Assembly: GCA_963920665.1 (NCBI GenBank)
Contig: OY987269.1
Span: 11,906,501 to 11,970,500, forward strand
DNA: 64,000 bases
From: Straminergon stramineum
Taxonomy: Eukaryota; Streptophyta; Bryopsida; Hypnales; Calliergonaceae
Direction: 5' to 3'
Shown: positions 12,934 through 25,966 of the stretch, one piece after another
How positions within the stretch are numbered: position 1 is the stretch's first letter
Layout: the number at the start of each line of letters is the position of its first letter
Translations under genes and position numbers: made by a program
The notes under the pieces: generated by a model
What the model was told of the DNA's origin: nothing
Seen by the model: the letters and a program-made list of their open reading frames with translations, nothing else
Database searches by the model: none

Positions 12934-15900
12934 ACCATTCGTTTCGCAAGAACGCTGGTGGACTGCCTGAAACCCTAAATGTACTGCAACTTCATTATAG
13001 AAAATTGTCGATCCTCGCCATCTTTGTCATCAATTAAGCAAACTCCCATTCTAACTGCAACTCTAAACAACATCCTTCGTTGACACACCATTCTTTCGCA
13101 AGAAAGCTGCTTGACAGCCTTAAACCCTAAATCTCCATTCCACTTCATCATGGGAAGTTGTAGATCTTCGTCATCTGAATCATCAATTTAACAAGCTCAC
13201 ATTCTCCTTAAAAATCTAAAAAACATCCTTCAACGATGAGCCATTCCTTTCGAAAAAGAAGGTTAACTATCTTAAATCCTCATGGACAAAGAAGCCCAAA
13301 TTGGTAAAAAAAACTGCACTTGTTGGTCCAAAAACTGCGCTGGTGATATGAAATTCGGTCTCATCTAAAGTATTCATTTTTCACAGTACGATTAATCGAA
13401 TTGGTCATTTTCAAACCACAAATCCTTGGCCGTTTAGGATTTAACTATTAAACCCTAAATCAACAGTCAACCTCATCATCCAAAATTGTCACACCAAGAC
13501 ACCGACCCTCCATTTCAAAACCCACAAGTTAGCACTCACAGTGATCCTGATTCACTCACCTGTGCAATTGCAGGATGAAATTGGCCTCCGCCTCTGCCTC
13601 GGAAAACGCTACCCAAATTGGCTGAAACTAAACCAACACTTCAAGAAATTGGACAGCACTCGGTGTCAAACGGAATCGTTTGATACTTCAATTCCTCCAA
13701 CAGGTCGCGCAGCAATTGCGTCGAAATTCGGCTCAGTTTCTCGCTTGCGGTGAGTTTGTTTCGCGGCAGAGTCGCATGAAGCCAGTGACCTGAAGGTCAT
13801 GAGCGACTTGGCCACCATCCCATGTAACTCAACATTTCCTTTCCACATACCCATTTGTCAAGCTTAGGTATGCACACCTAAAGGCGACACTTTTTCTTGG
13901 CCCGGATAGCTTCATGATCAAAATGATGAAATTTTGATGCCAAATTGTTTTGACATAGTCTCAAGAAAAACCCAACCCAAGTTGTTTCATATTTCTGTGA
14001 CACTCATACATTATGTTCTATGAATTTTCAAAGTTGAAAGCATGGGGTACCTATTCATGCTTCTAGACTCCCCTCAAATAGCCACCCTTGAAGTAAAAGA
14101 TACTTCAACTCCCATTGTTTGCCTCAAAGATCTCTTCAACTCCCATTGGTTGTTTTAAAGAAAGTGTGGTGGTTTTGGGTGATGTACATAGTTAGCTCTT
14201 TTGGTACCCTTCTTTGCTCCTTTGAGAAGATTTCATAATATAGATAGCACAAAAACGGTCAATGGTAAAATTTGGTGTCACTACTTTATTCTAAAAAAGC
14301 AACTTTAAACTCCATTTCTGAAAATTTCGTGACATAATTATATTAAATGTGCGATCTCATTGTTGAGCCATGTGTAGTGCTTCAAAGGAATGATCAAAAT
14401 TGTAGCTCTCAAGATCATTTTTAACAGTATTCCAAATACTAATAGACTCGTAGGAATGGTAGTACTAATCCAAGAGTTTTCTAGAATGCAATATTTAGTA
14501 GAAGTCATTCTTGCTTGTACCCATAAATTATTAAAAATGTGATGCTTGCTTCAATTGAGGTGGGCCCTCCTAAAACCAACACTTTTTGCTATTGTGCATA
14601 GTTAGTATTAATAGATTGGTCAAATTTTAGTTATTTTTATTGGCAAGTGAAAGGAGATTCTAATGCACCAAAGATCACAACATTTGGATACTCTATGCAA
14701 AAGTTATAGAGGGTCAAAGTTTTTTTGGTAGATGTTCTAAAATCATTTCTTCCACATACATATATATTGATTGTGGAAATGAACATTGAGTGATGATGTC
14801 AAATTTAGATAGGGTGTGGTTTCAATGGAAGGTGTCCATCTTACATGGAAGGTGGCACAACTAGATCAAAAGGTAAGATCCAATCCAAATAGCTTTCCAA
14901 AGCACCAAATAACAACTTTTTGTTTTCTCAATGTACCTCACTTGATTGTAAGTTTCTAAAAACAATTTTCCATTGCTCCAATTATTATGAAAATTTGTAT
15001 GCATGTTCTTGACTATTTATAATTGCACTTGTTCAAAATGGAAAACTCTCCTTTTGTGAAAATTTGAGAGAAGCTTGTCCCTTTTATATTGCCCATGAAA
15101 AAAACTAATGATTTTCTAAAAATTGAACTTTGATTAAAGATATTCTCAAATCCACAATGTCAAAGTCTTTGAAAATTGGAATGTAGAATAATTTGATAGT
15201 GGTGAACAAGATCATATAGTTAGATTTTTCAAAAAATTATTCTATAAAAAATTATACTTTCATTTCAAAAATAGTAGTTTGGAGGTGTTTTGGAAGGAGG
15301 ACCCTCCTTAGACATTTAGGGGTTAATGAACATTGAATAATTTCTTTTTAGAATCATTTAAGAAAACATTGGATTATAGGATCTTATTCACTTCTATCAA
15401 ATTAATCTACCCTCCAGTTTGCAAAGAAGTAGACCATGCAAATTTTAGGAAATTTACAATTAAAGTTTAATTTTTGACAAAAGAAAAATTCAGGGGCAAA
15501 ATGATTTAGAAGGAGGGGGGCATAACTTAAAATTTTCACAAATTAAAAATTTACCTTTTGGGATCAAATGCAATTATGAATAGTTGAGAACAAACAATGC
15601 TTACTAGGATTGGGATAAATATCGAAGATTATATATTTATATTCAAAGCAACTTGTAATCAATTTTGCTTCATTAAGAATATAAGAAAACCATATAACCA
15701 ATGAGCTGTTGTCCATTGAATTATTTCGGCTCCAACCTATGAGCCATTGCCCATTTGTAGCATCCATAGAATATTTTTACTTGTCATGACTTCTCATTGG
15801 TTGAATCTCTCTCAAGACAAACCACAATGAAAAATCCTTGAAGTGTTTGGATTTGGAAAATCACTTGAGACAAAAAAATTATCAAAATCAAGAGGTTTAG

Positions 15901-16305
15901 GGGGGCTATGGAAAGATAACCTAATGAATTACATGAAGAAAGTTTCCTAGAAAAACTATTTTGGGTCTACACTTTAGATTGCCAAACAAAGAGGGGCACT
16001 CCCAACAACAAATAAATGGTCGATTGGACATTTAGGGCTTAAATATATCAATTTTTTTCTTAATCAATGGTTCAAATTACATGGTTTTTGGACCAATTTA
16101 TATTATTTGTACTTTCCATTCATTTGCAATGGGAGTTTCTTTAATATGTGCTTTTACAAGAAACTTGTGTAAAATGATCCATTTTGGATATGAAAGCCAT
16201 CACTTTTAGTCATATAGACACTAGTAAAAAATTCACACTGAAAAAACTATTTTGGATGATGGTTTCATGTTAAATCTATCCAAATTGAAACTAACACAAT
16301 TGTAT
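12934..16305. other. UBE3D-like upstream region passing into AT-rich repeats
   Basis: From 12934 to about 13850 the sequence is gene-like in composition and carries AAACCCTAAA motifs, so it probably includes the promoter and 5' leader. An approximate duplication (a CATCCTT block plus TTTCGCAAGAA plus AAACCCTAAA) occurs near 12919-12980 and 13070-13130. From 13855 on it is AT-rich with no gene. An orphan TTAA end (TTTAGGGGTTAA) lies at 15315-15326 and a similar one near 16030-16041; I could not pair either with a left end. Confidence 0.5.
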
Positions 16306-16534
16306 TTAACCCCTAAATAAAGAGGTGGACATTTTTTGTCTGATGAATGATATGAAATTCTCTTGTGTAGGACAAAAGTGCGACTATTCATCCTTGAAAT
16401 TAGGGGTGGAAAGATAAGATCTTCTACAGTAATTTGACTCCCAATGAGTATTTTTCATTTTTTTGAAGTAGATGATGTCACACATTCCAAAATGATAGAT
16501 TTTCACAGTCACTAGCATGGCATTCAAGGGTTAA
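16306..16534. mobile_element. 229-bp TTAA MITE
   Basis: Begins TTAACCCCTAAATAAAGAGG and ends CATTCAAGGGTTAA. The core aligns with the 62688-62917 copy over blocks such as GATGAATGA/AATGAATGA, GACAAAA, ACTATTCATCCTTG, GGTGGAAAG and GATCTTCTACA. The nearly equal length of the two copies supports a homogeneous MITE family. Confidence 0.7.
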
Positions 16535-17046
16535 GATGATGCAAATTCAACACAAAACCATCATCTGGAATGGTTTTTTTAGTGTGTATTTCTACTAGTG
16601 AGAGGGGTTAACCCCTCACCACCCAAGGCCTAAATAGGTCTCAAAACAATATTTTTTTGGAAGTGTTATAGATATAAATTTCACTGAGTTTTAAAAATCT
16701 CAACCGTACAATATTGTATTGCACTTGTTGTAGATTACATGCACCAAATTTGGTGTCATTTGATCGCATAGATTGCAAGATTATAATGTTTTAGTGTTGA
16801 AAAAGGATGTTGAATTTATCCTAAAACTGCATTTGGAGGTGAAATTTGATTTCTAACTCTACTCAAATGAAGAAACTTTAAAATATAAAGTGATTTAAGA
16901 TCAGCATAAAAACACATTGATGAAAAAAAATATCATTCAATTGACTCATTGTGTCTGCAAAATGACTTTGAAATGTCAAAAAATAGCAAGAAAAGTTGCA
17001 AAAAATACATCAAAAACTGAACCTCTTTCTACTAAAATGCTTCTAG

Positions 17047-18120
17047 GTCATTGCAAGAAACACCTGCCATTTTTTGTAGTGTTTTGAAAAACCGGTTTGT
17101 ATTCAACGCTATAACTTTTGATTTATAAGCCCAATGCCCAAACCAAAAAATTCTTTAATAGAATTCTTGATTTCAATTGTATCCCTTATTTTTCAAAATT
17201 TTAAAAAATATATTTTATATTTAAAAATCAATTTCATTAATATCTCACACTTTCAGGTTTAGGGGTTTTTATACTAAATACCAGTTCAAATTAATGATTT
17301 TTTGCTGAAATTTTTGTGGTATATTTCTAAAATAGGTAGACATGTCCCTACTAAAGGGCATAAAAAAAACATTATTTTATGTCTTCCACATTTGCGCAAA
17401 GAGGCCTCCCTTATGAGTGCACTTATAAACATGAGAAATCTTTTTTACCTCATATTTTTAACCAAATCTCATCACCATGAAGTCTTTTCCAATGTCAAAT
17501 TTTTAGTTTTTAAAAAAATTTATTTCCCTATTTTCTACAAATTAAAATGTCCCAATTGAATTTTCTTCACTAGAATTCTATGTCCAAAAAGTTGTCCCAA
17601 TAAATACAATTGGGACATTTTAATTTGTAGAAAATAGGGAAATAAATTTTCAAAAAAACTAAAAATTTTACATTGGAAAAAACTTTATGGTGATGAGATT
17701 TGATTTTAAAAATGAGGTCAAAACCATTTCTAATGTTTACAAATGCATGTGCAAGGGAGGCCTCTTTGCACAAACGTAGAGGACATAAAATCATGTTTTT
17801 TTAGATTCCCTTTGGGAGGCACATGTCTACCTACTACAGGAATATACCACAAAAATTTCAACCAAAAATCATTAATTTGAACCTATATTTAGTACAAAAA
17901 AACCCTAAACCTGAAGTGTGACATATTAATGAAATTGACATTTAAATATAAAATATTTCTAAAAAAATTTCTAAAAAATAAGAAATATGATGACAATCAA
18001 GTTAACTAGAAATAGATTTAAAATTTTTGGCATTGGGTTTAAAATTCATAAGTTATAGTGGATGACAAGAAAGTCACTCTAATGGTACGAGAAAACAGGC
18101 AGGTGTTTCTTGCAATGACC
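17047..18120. repeat. 511-base inverted repeat (long hairpin)
   Basis: The left arm (17047-17557) and the right arm (17608-18120) are reverse complements along their whole length, with a 50-base spacer. The outer ends are GGTCATTGCAAGAAACACCT and its complement; the inner ends are ATTAAAATGTCCCAATTG and its complement. GAGGCCTCCCTT is a clear internal landmark in both. Arms differ by scattered substitutions and small indels. A transcript through it would fold into a long double-stranded RNA; transcription is not shown. Confidence 0.85.
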
Positions 18121-18206
18121 CTTCTCAGTCACTTATAACTTCTTGGATTGATATGAAATTTTATATACACAAACTAGACTAGTATGCACAACTTTTCCAA
18201 ATTAGA

Positions 18207-18850
18207 CTAGCCCCTAAATGCCCAAGGCACCAGATTCTGGTGTTTTGAAAACTTTGAAGTTAAGTAAAATCCAACCAAATTGCTATTATTAGTAGTTTAT
18301 AATTTTGGAGAATTCTTTTTGAAGTCTAGTTTTAGGATCAAAAAGTTGATCTAAAAAATAAAGGATTATGATTTTTCTATTGAAGATTTAGTGCAAGGAT
18401 GCCCATTGCAATCTTGACTTCTTGTAGTGTTGAGGGCTCTTGAAAATGAGCCTCAAATACACTAGATCTTGGAGGCAAAATCGCATTAGAAATTCATTTG
18501 AAAAAATTGTAGAATAGATTTTGGAAACCGTAAATTGAATGGGGTTGTGCATGCTAGGCCCTATAACCTCATATTTTTTTAGTGACCAACTTTTTAGAGT
18601 TGACATGCAAAAAGTGAATTGAAAAATTTTCACAATTTTTACACCTTCATGATCAAACATTATAATCTTTCGATCTACAAGTGATATTGTTATGTTTTTT
18701 TTTCCTATGTGATCTCTAACATGTCTAGTTTAACTTTGTAAGGTTACAATTCAAAAGAAATTGGTACAACTTATGAAAATGTTGACTTTTTGTTCAATTT
18801 AGAGCAAATTTCAAGGAGCTCCAAACAGGCCTTGGGCATTTAGGGGCTAG
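18207..18850. mobile_element. 644-bp element with perfect 22-bp inverted ends bounded by CTAG
   Basis: The first and last 22 bases are perfect reverse complements, starting CTAGCCCCTAAATGCCCAAG. The CCCCTAAA part is the same terminus as the TTAA family, but the bounding tetramer is CTAG. A further 22-base direct repeat beginning CTAGTATGCACAACTTTTCC lies just outside the left end (about 18178-18199) and across the right end (18847-18868). It has no coding capacity. Confidence 0.65.
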
Positions 18851-19310
18851 TATGCACAACTTTTCCAATTTTTTTTTATTGGAAACGAACATTGTATGAA
18901 GAAGTTCATTGTAATCCAAAAATGTCAAGATTTTGAACTTTGAATTGCTCCCAAACATACATAACAACTTGAATTGATATAAAAATTCTACCACAATAAC
19001 TAGACTTCAAGGGGAAAATAACCCAACAAATTTTTATTGAAAACGAACTTTGGATGAAGGAGATACAAGCCCCCCAAGTTGTAGCCACCAAATGCAGTTT
19101 GCTGAACTCAAATTGAACTTGTGAACTTCAATTGGCCTCCAAAAATTCAGAAAATCTTGGATTGGTCTGAAAATTTTACCACACAAACTAGAAGAAAGAG
19201 CGCAAAATTTCCAATGAGTTTGATTGAATTTGGACATTGGATGCAAAAATTACATCACTGTGAATTTGACTTGAGGACACTTTTGGTCCCCTTGGGCGGT
19301 GAGGGGTTAA

Positions 19311-20490
19311 ATCCATCAGTTTCCAACAACCCCCTCAACAACCTCGGTGATGTACCCCAACTGAGAATCCAGAAATGGAGCGTCTGGTCCAAAATTGACT
19401 CATGCTTTACAGAAAATTTACAAAGTAGCCTACAAAGATACAGTGCACCAGCTATCCTGCCTGTAGGAAGTTGAAAGTTCTCTCTCGGATTTTCACAGCC
19501 ACACAACAGACTTGAGAAACCAGAGATCTATGAAGTCCTATTGATCAGTCAACAATGCCCCTAGCCTGTTTTCAACTTCTGTGCATAGCCCAAGTTCCGT
19601 TACAAGCTAATTCAAAACTTTGGTTTCACGGGAAAAGAAACATTCAGTCACCCAGGTTGACAAGACTCCTATCCAGAAAAAAAAAAAATCAATGTCCACC
19701 AGTCTAAGTCATGCTGTAAGTTGCGGAAGGTGTACAAAAAACAAGGATGACGGTTGCTCAACAGGGATCGATCGATGGTGTCCTGCGCGCACTTCCGAAT
19801 GCTGCAAACTGCATGCCGAAACCTCGTTCTGGACTCTGGAGACCTGCTTACTCCAGACCAACAATGTCATCGTCAATTTAGTTAAACTATTGGGATTCTC
19901 GCGGGGGGCCAAATTAAAATAGTAGTGACATTCATCTGTACAAAGCTCTAAAACCTCTAAAAACTAGGATTCGTATGGATTTGAATACGCTTCAGGTTGC
20001 GCGCCTTGAAAGTGTCAAAGTCATGAAATTCCACCAATGTAACGAAATTGAAGTTTCAATAGACAACAAGCGTCCTGCGTGAAGGCGGTTATTAGGTTGG
20101 ACAACAATGAAACCGACCTCTCTCTCTCTCTCTTTGCCAGTCACTTCTTATCCATCTGAGAGCTTGCACTCAACCCTCTCTAATGACATTGCCTCAAGAA
20201 CAAATGAGCTTTTGTCTCATGAGGAAGTTGTCCAATCAAATGTGTAAGTTACACACCATGACAGATTCTGAGAATACAAGTACAGGGCATGTGCAATTAG
20301 AGTATTATTTTGAGAGGGATAACTGTACTTGTTGCATAGATCAAGCAGTCTTAATAGAATTTTGGCATCAGCAGATTGGAGAAAGTTGGAACATTAAAAT
20401 CCTGACTTCCTTGAGTTCTGACTTACCAAGGAACAATTGGGTAACTGAATTCCTAGTGTTTTCCCACATTGTGGAAAGCTTGCATGGAGT
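19311..20490. other. Intergenic region and probable MADS-box 3' UTR
   Basis: No convincing gene is seen. Composition becomes gene-like toward 20490, consistent with 3' untranslated sequence of the MADS-box gene. A short A run lies at 19678-19688 and a CT microsatellite at 20118-20133. Confidence 0.5.
20118..20133. repeat. (CT)n microsatellite
   Basis: A run of about eight CT dinucleotides, seen directly in the sequence, downstream of the MADS-box coding region. Confidence 0.8.
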
Positions 20491-23400
20491 CTATTTCTGG
20501 CTTGGATAGTGTGGATGCACCCATCTCATTGATGATTCACCTGCAATTCATATGTTGAGGTGTTAGACATCGGTACTGTAGTCACATTAGAGACAACATG
20601 AAAGGTTTTGAAAGGGAATGTGAAAACTTTCAGAATCTGAATTTTACGTAAAGAGGGTGGCAGTGTTCGGTGGAAATAATGGTCAAGAGGAACATGCAGC
20701 GACATTAAAGAATGTAACTACTTTTCTTCAGGGGAACATATCAAGCACATTGTTCTCCTTTTAATCAGCAGAATTTGATAATTTGAAATCAGAAATATTC
20801 GAGTACGGTTTCTGTAGTATTGGATTGTTACCTTCAGCCTCAGTAGTTGGGCTTGGCTGAGACGTCCTTCTACTGGTGCTCGGCATGAACGAAGACTCAG
20901 GAAATAATCTGTAAGTTACGACACAACATACAAGCTACGTTAGTGCTGGCTGGATGAGGACCTGATTCATGACTCACAATCCTTAAGAGTTATCGTGACC
21001 TTGGAATGGTCACAGTGTGAAGATAACTTCAATCTTTGGAGATAGTTCAACCTACAGTAAATTAAATTGGAGAGCATTGATTCTTCCCCCACAGGAATTG
21101 CATGGAAAATTGTAGTCAACACAGGATTCTAATCCATAATCCTATTCATCACTCTAAGTACAAGTAAGTTCAATTGATCAACCAAAACGTAAAAATATTG
21201 ATGTTCTTGATTGAGTAGAACGGCTTGATATTATGTCAGATAATCCTCTTAAGTCTCCCTGGCGGCTCTCAAGTATTCTCAAGTCTGTCAGTAAATGTGA
21301 ATTTCGTAATACTGGTGGAATTCCACGACTTTCGCACTTTCCATGGCATGCGACAAACAAAAATCTATACCCGTCCTAGTTTTGAGAGCTTTGTGTAGCT
21401 GAATGTCACAACGTTTAGCTCCCAGAATCGCGCCAACATAACAAGCATTGACCAATATTGCAATTTCAAAAAACCAAGTCTGTGGGGTCAAGTTGGACTG
21501 AATTGATGGTGAATTCAGGTGCTCACCCTAGATGTAACGAGGTTTGTGAGGTCTGGGGGTCTCGGAGATTGGACAGAGTGACAGCCTGCTGAGATGCCCC
21601 TCCATAAGGCTCAGTGATTGGCACAGTCGCCGGTTGACCGGGGCTGCCCGAGGACGTCCCTGCAGCTCGGGCTGTTGCCACTTCTGCAATTGCTTGTGCA
21701 TCCGCCAGCTGAAGAAACAACCACAATCAGGCCACTTAATTTAGGCTCTAATTAATTTCTAGACTTAAAATTTCAGGGTCAGTGAACGTGCATCTCAAGT
21801 ACGCGGAACAGAAATTTGTTCAAGACTAATGTGCATACAACATTTTACAATTTGATTTGAGCCAGAACCGAAGTCAAGTGATCGTGCTAGTCAAGTACTC
21901 CATGCAAACCCCTGCTGAAACAGCATTCAGAGAAAATTTTGCCCGTAGTGACTGACACATAGGTACTTCAAAATATCCGAGGAGAACCAGTTGAGCTTGT
22001 TATTGAAGAACACAATATTAGTACCTTTTGACGCAGATCCTCATTTGAGGCCCGAAAGTCATTCTCCTGTAGAACATGGCAATGAAAATCTTCATACACC
22101 TTGAAGAGTTGTCTCTAATTGAACACTCTTAGTGTACCTTGAAGTTGTGTACTCAAGCCAACTTTCACATGTCAAGCCCTAAAATTTGTCCCCCACCCAC
22201 GGCAGAATTCTTAAAGAGGGTTTAGTGTATCAAGTCTATTAATCAATATGATCAAGGACAAATCGACGTAAGTGAACTGTTAAACTAAAATTTGAATGAC
22301 CTGAACTGGAAATTAAATTAAAACAAGAGCATACCTTTCTCCGTAACTCTTCAATCTCTTCCAATAAAAGTTCGTTCTGAAACAATGGAAAGCCATGAGC
22401 AGGATCAGTACCAAAAAGAGAAAAGTTCTCTACTAGCCATGGCCTGTGAGACGAGGTCCTGATGCAAAAATTATATATATTTGAATGTTGTTCCAGAAAA
22501 AAATACGTATATTTGGTAGTATCTGTTTATCTAAATACCCCTCTCTCAATGCTTACAAAGTCCGCCACTCTTTCGAGTAGTTCAATTATCTGGGTTACAC
22601 TGATGAACTGAAATTCGCAGGGCGAATTTTGATCCTAAGCTGCTCAGGGAAATGAAGTCCAAAGAAGTCTGAAGTGCCCTCACATGAGTTCAGGTCAAGG
22701 CCATTGATCCAACATCCCTGACTGATGACCCTGCCAGTAATTTGGGCAGATTCCACAGAACTTCCACTGAATCTGCACAAATCACTGGCATGGGTCGACA
22801 TCAGTCGTGGGTTTGGACACTGGACTCGGGCTACAAAGCCAATTTTGTAATATCATTGGCGCAAATCAGAGAGCCAAAAATTGTGATACTCAACTGCAAG
22901 AACCTCAATTTTGTTAAATTAGCAGACTGATTCAAGACTTTGGCATTTTCAACTCAGGTGGCCTAGTTTTTAGAGCTTTGTGCAAACGAATGTCAAAATT
23001 TTTGGCGTCCAGAATTGCATCAAGTTAAAGACAAAGCTCTAAATCTCTGGATTTATTTAAATTTTAGGGTTTCAGAACGCCCAACATTAAAATTGCCAAT
23101 GGGAATATCCGCCAATGTAACAAAAATTGACACTCTATAATTTCGTCATGGAAGCTATCTACATGTTGTAGTACATATTCATGTGGAAAGCCTAACGAGA
23201 TTGAAAAGTTCATCATATTTGGTTCAAGGAGTCAAAACTGTGATGTTCAAGCGCCCAGAGCTCTACAAATTAAGACTGACATATTTCGATGGTCAAGGAC
23301 AGTTGAAATATGCCATTTTATACCTTAAATGTCACACCAATTCCCTGAGGCGGGCTGAGGCGGACTTTTTTCAGTAAACTCTGAAAACCTGTGTCATGTC

Positions 23401-25966
23401 ATTAACGGAAGATGAATATGATATTGTAGGGAGTTCCATGGACACTATGTACAGTGGGTCGATTCAACAAGATACTTGCCTTTCTGGCTCGCACTTTTGA
23501 AGCACCAATGTCCAGTTGCTGCTCCAAGCGGAGAAGATCGGGTACCGAGAGGACATGAAGATCCTCACCCAGCATATTCCTACACACAGAACATCCAGTC
23601 ATACACAGTCTCAAAGGTGAGAACATCATCATCCATATATATATCTGCACCACTGTGAGAACAACACCATCATCTATAATTTCTAATAACACTAAGAATG
23701 GTAGCAACATAAGGATACCCGATACATCACAGTTTTCATTCTTGAACATGAGAGATGAAAAACAACCAACTACATAAAGTAAGTCAATGAAAACTCCCAA
23801 AGAGGATCCAAGTGAGGAAAAAAGAGTGATCAAAATGTTCGGCCAAAACAATTGCTATCACTTCTATACGCTTAAATGTTTAGTGTCAAAGCTAGTAAAC
23901 AATATCTGATCTATACATGGCCCATCTTTTAGGGTCTAAGGTATCACTAGGGCGTGCAATTTTCTCAATTTGAACACCAAAATTTGTTATCTTTTTCAAT
24001 CACAGGAGGGCCAGAAAGTCACTGCTGTACTCAGGCAGACAAAATCGAATTGAAATGTACAATTATTCATGGAAGACATATACAATGACTCGCTGTCAAC
24101 ATACTTCTTTAGAGAGTTTCTAAACAAGTATGTCAAAAGGGGATAACTGTACATGCTTACTAGGTACGGGGTTCGTAACGACGTTTCGGTGCATTGACCT
24201 AGGACGGTGGAGATGCTAATATCTTGTTACGATTGAACTTAAGTAGATGCACAGGGAGCTTGAACATAATTATGCTGGAATAAATTAATAGCAAGCACCT
24301 AATCAAATTGCTGCATTACCCCGCGTCAGGCATGACCAGTTTAATTAAGCTTGGGAAGCGGAGATACCTGTGCGATTGTTGGAGCCGCTCCACATGCTGC
24401 CGTAGCTTTACAACTTCACGCCCCATGAACTGTAAACAAGGAAATATAATTTAATTTCAATCAAATCGGCAAGTATCCCATTGCCAAAAATGAGACTCAC
24501 AATCTGTTGTTCCTTGGATTACTAGCACAGGAATAGATTTCAGTTCAGTACAAGTGTAGTAAACTCTACTATTTAATTTAACTGGAGCCGTTTACCAATT
24601 CATGGATCGAAATGACCATAATACAGTCATTGTCTGCTCGAAGTCACGTCAAACACCTTGCTAGCAACATGTTCAAACCAAATACACCAGAGAAATCTAA
24701 AAAGGTCATAGATCCAATTCCGATCCATAGTGCAACTGTGGAGCTAATTTCAGAGTTTGAGCTAGTATGGAATAGAGCCACAAATTAATCCCATACTCAA
24801 GCTGTGAAATCAATTCCGATTTAGAGCTGCACAAATGAATTGCGTCTGTGGACTTTTCGGATGATTTCTCTGGTAATACAACACATACAGACATTCTCCG
24901 GCACTAGCTTGAATGGAACGACGTACATCGCTTTCGTCGCCAAATTGGACTCCATCCGGACACTGGCTATACCGCTCCAGAGTGTCGCGCATGCTGCACA
25001 GTAGTGACAGCACAAAATAAGGAACAATCCAGAGATGGGATCACAACCTTCAAGGCAAGATCCTATCTACTCCCTACAGCGAAACCTAGTATCCCATAAA
25101 TTCAGCATTTCAACTTCCTCAAGATTACAAGACAGGCACCATCGAAATCATGCATTCTATCTGCGCCATCATCGGCTAATTGCAAACCCTATTTAATACA
25201 CAACCCTTAGAACTAGGCACATTACAAATGTACTTATGTAGTCCTAACAGTCATGACAAATTGACATAAATCGAATCAGCTACATCGACGTTTCCTCTCT
25301 GGCTTTCAAGCTTAACGTCTCCTACCCTTAAGTTGGAATCAGATACATTACAAATGAAAAATGAAACATCATTCAATTCAGCAATGTTGTTTCCTCAAGT
25401 GTTACTACTGGTCTCTTTAAAGCTTGAGATTTCTTTTCGACTAGCCATAACGGCGTTGAATCCCGCGGTGAACACTCAAGTCTCTACAAATTCTAACCAG
25501 AATGCCGGCAGAGTTGTACTAGCTAGTCGTCTACATGTAAGCGGATTCTCCGAGTTCATGACTGACATGAATTTCATATCAAAGTATATATAAACCGAGA
25601 TATGAACACAGTGCCTCAGTCGCAATATTATGGGAGTAGCCAAGCTGAACTTCGGGGAAAGAATCGAATCGATGTGCACTGACGTCGCTAGCTAGCTCGC
25701 TACCAAAGTAATTAATTAAGCGAGTTAATTTCCCAGTAGGAAAAATCATCATTCGGTACATGTATTCATAGTTTCCATTACCTGCCTGAGCTTGCGAATT
25801 CGAAGAGCTTGCCAGTGCTGGAGAAGATAATAACAGCCACCTCCGCATCACACAGCACCGCCAGCTCGTGGCCTTTCTTGAGCAACCCCCCACGTCTCTT
25901 CGAAAATGTGACCTGACGGCTGGTGGGATTCTCGATCCGCTTGATCTCGATTTTGCCCCGCCCCAT
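20491..25966 (-). CDS. MIKC-type MADS-box transcription factor
   Basis: A nuclear DNA-binding protein expected to bind CArG boxes as a dimer. Nine exons: 25782-25966, 24927-24993, 24368-24429, 23480-23579, 22335-22376, 22025-22066, 21527-21708, 20832-20908, 20491-20540, about 268 residues. Exon sizes 185/67/62/100/42/42 follow the MIKC pattern closely. The MADS domain (1-60) starts [20 protein letters not shown] and contains [20 protein letters not shown]. The I region follows, then the K domain (about 85-166) with [33 protein letters not shown] and [14 protein letters not shown]. Residues 224-228 form LHLGL, an LxLxL repression-type motif joined across exons 7 and 8. Intron 4 appears to use a GC donor (23478-23479). 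The frame stays open upstream to an ATG at 26212. The last exon is the least certain. Clade assignment is not attempted. Confidence 0.9.

Larger units (their letters stand above)
16608..19310. mobile_element. 2.7-kb TTAA-bounded composite element
   Basis: The left terminus reads TTAACCCCTCACCACCCAAG; the reverse complement of the right terminus reads TTAACCCCTCACCGCCCAAG. This 20-base match with one difference defines the ends. Inside lie a 511-base inverted repeat (17047-18120), a 644-bp inner element with CTAG ends (18207-18850), and two or three diverged units sharing an ATTGATATGAAA/ATTGGTCTGAAA-like block followed by ACACAAACTAGA (near 18148, 18973 and 19153). No transposase frame is visible. 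It looks like a non-autonomous element enlarged by inversion and nested insertion. Confidence 0.65.
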
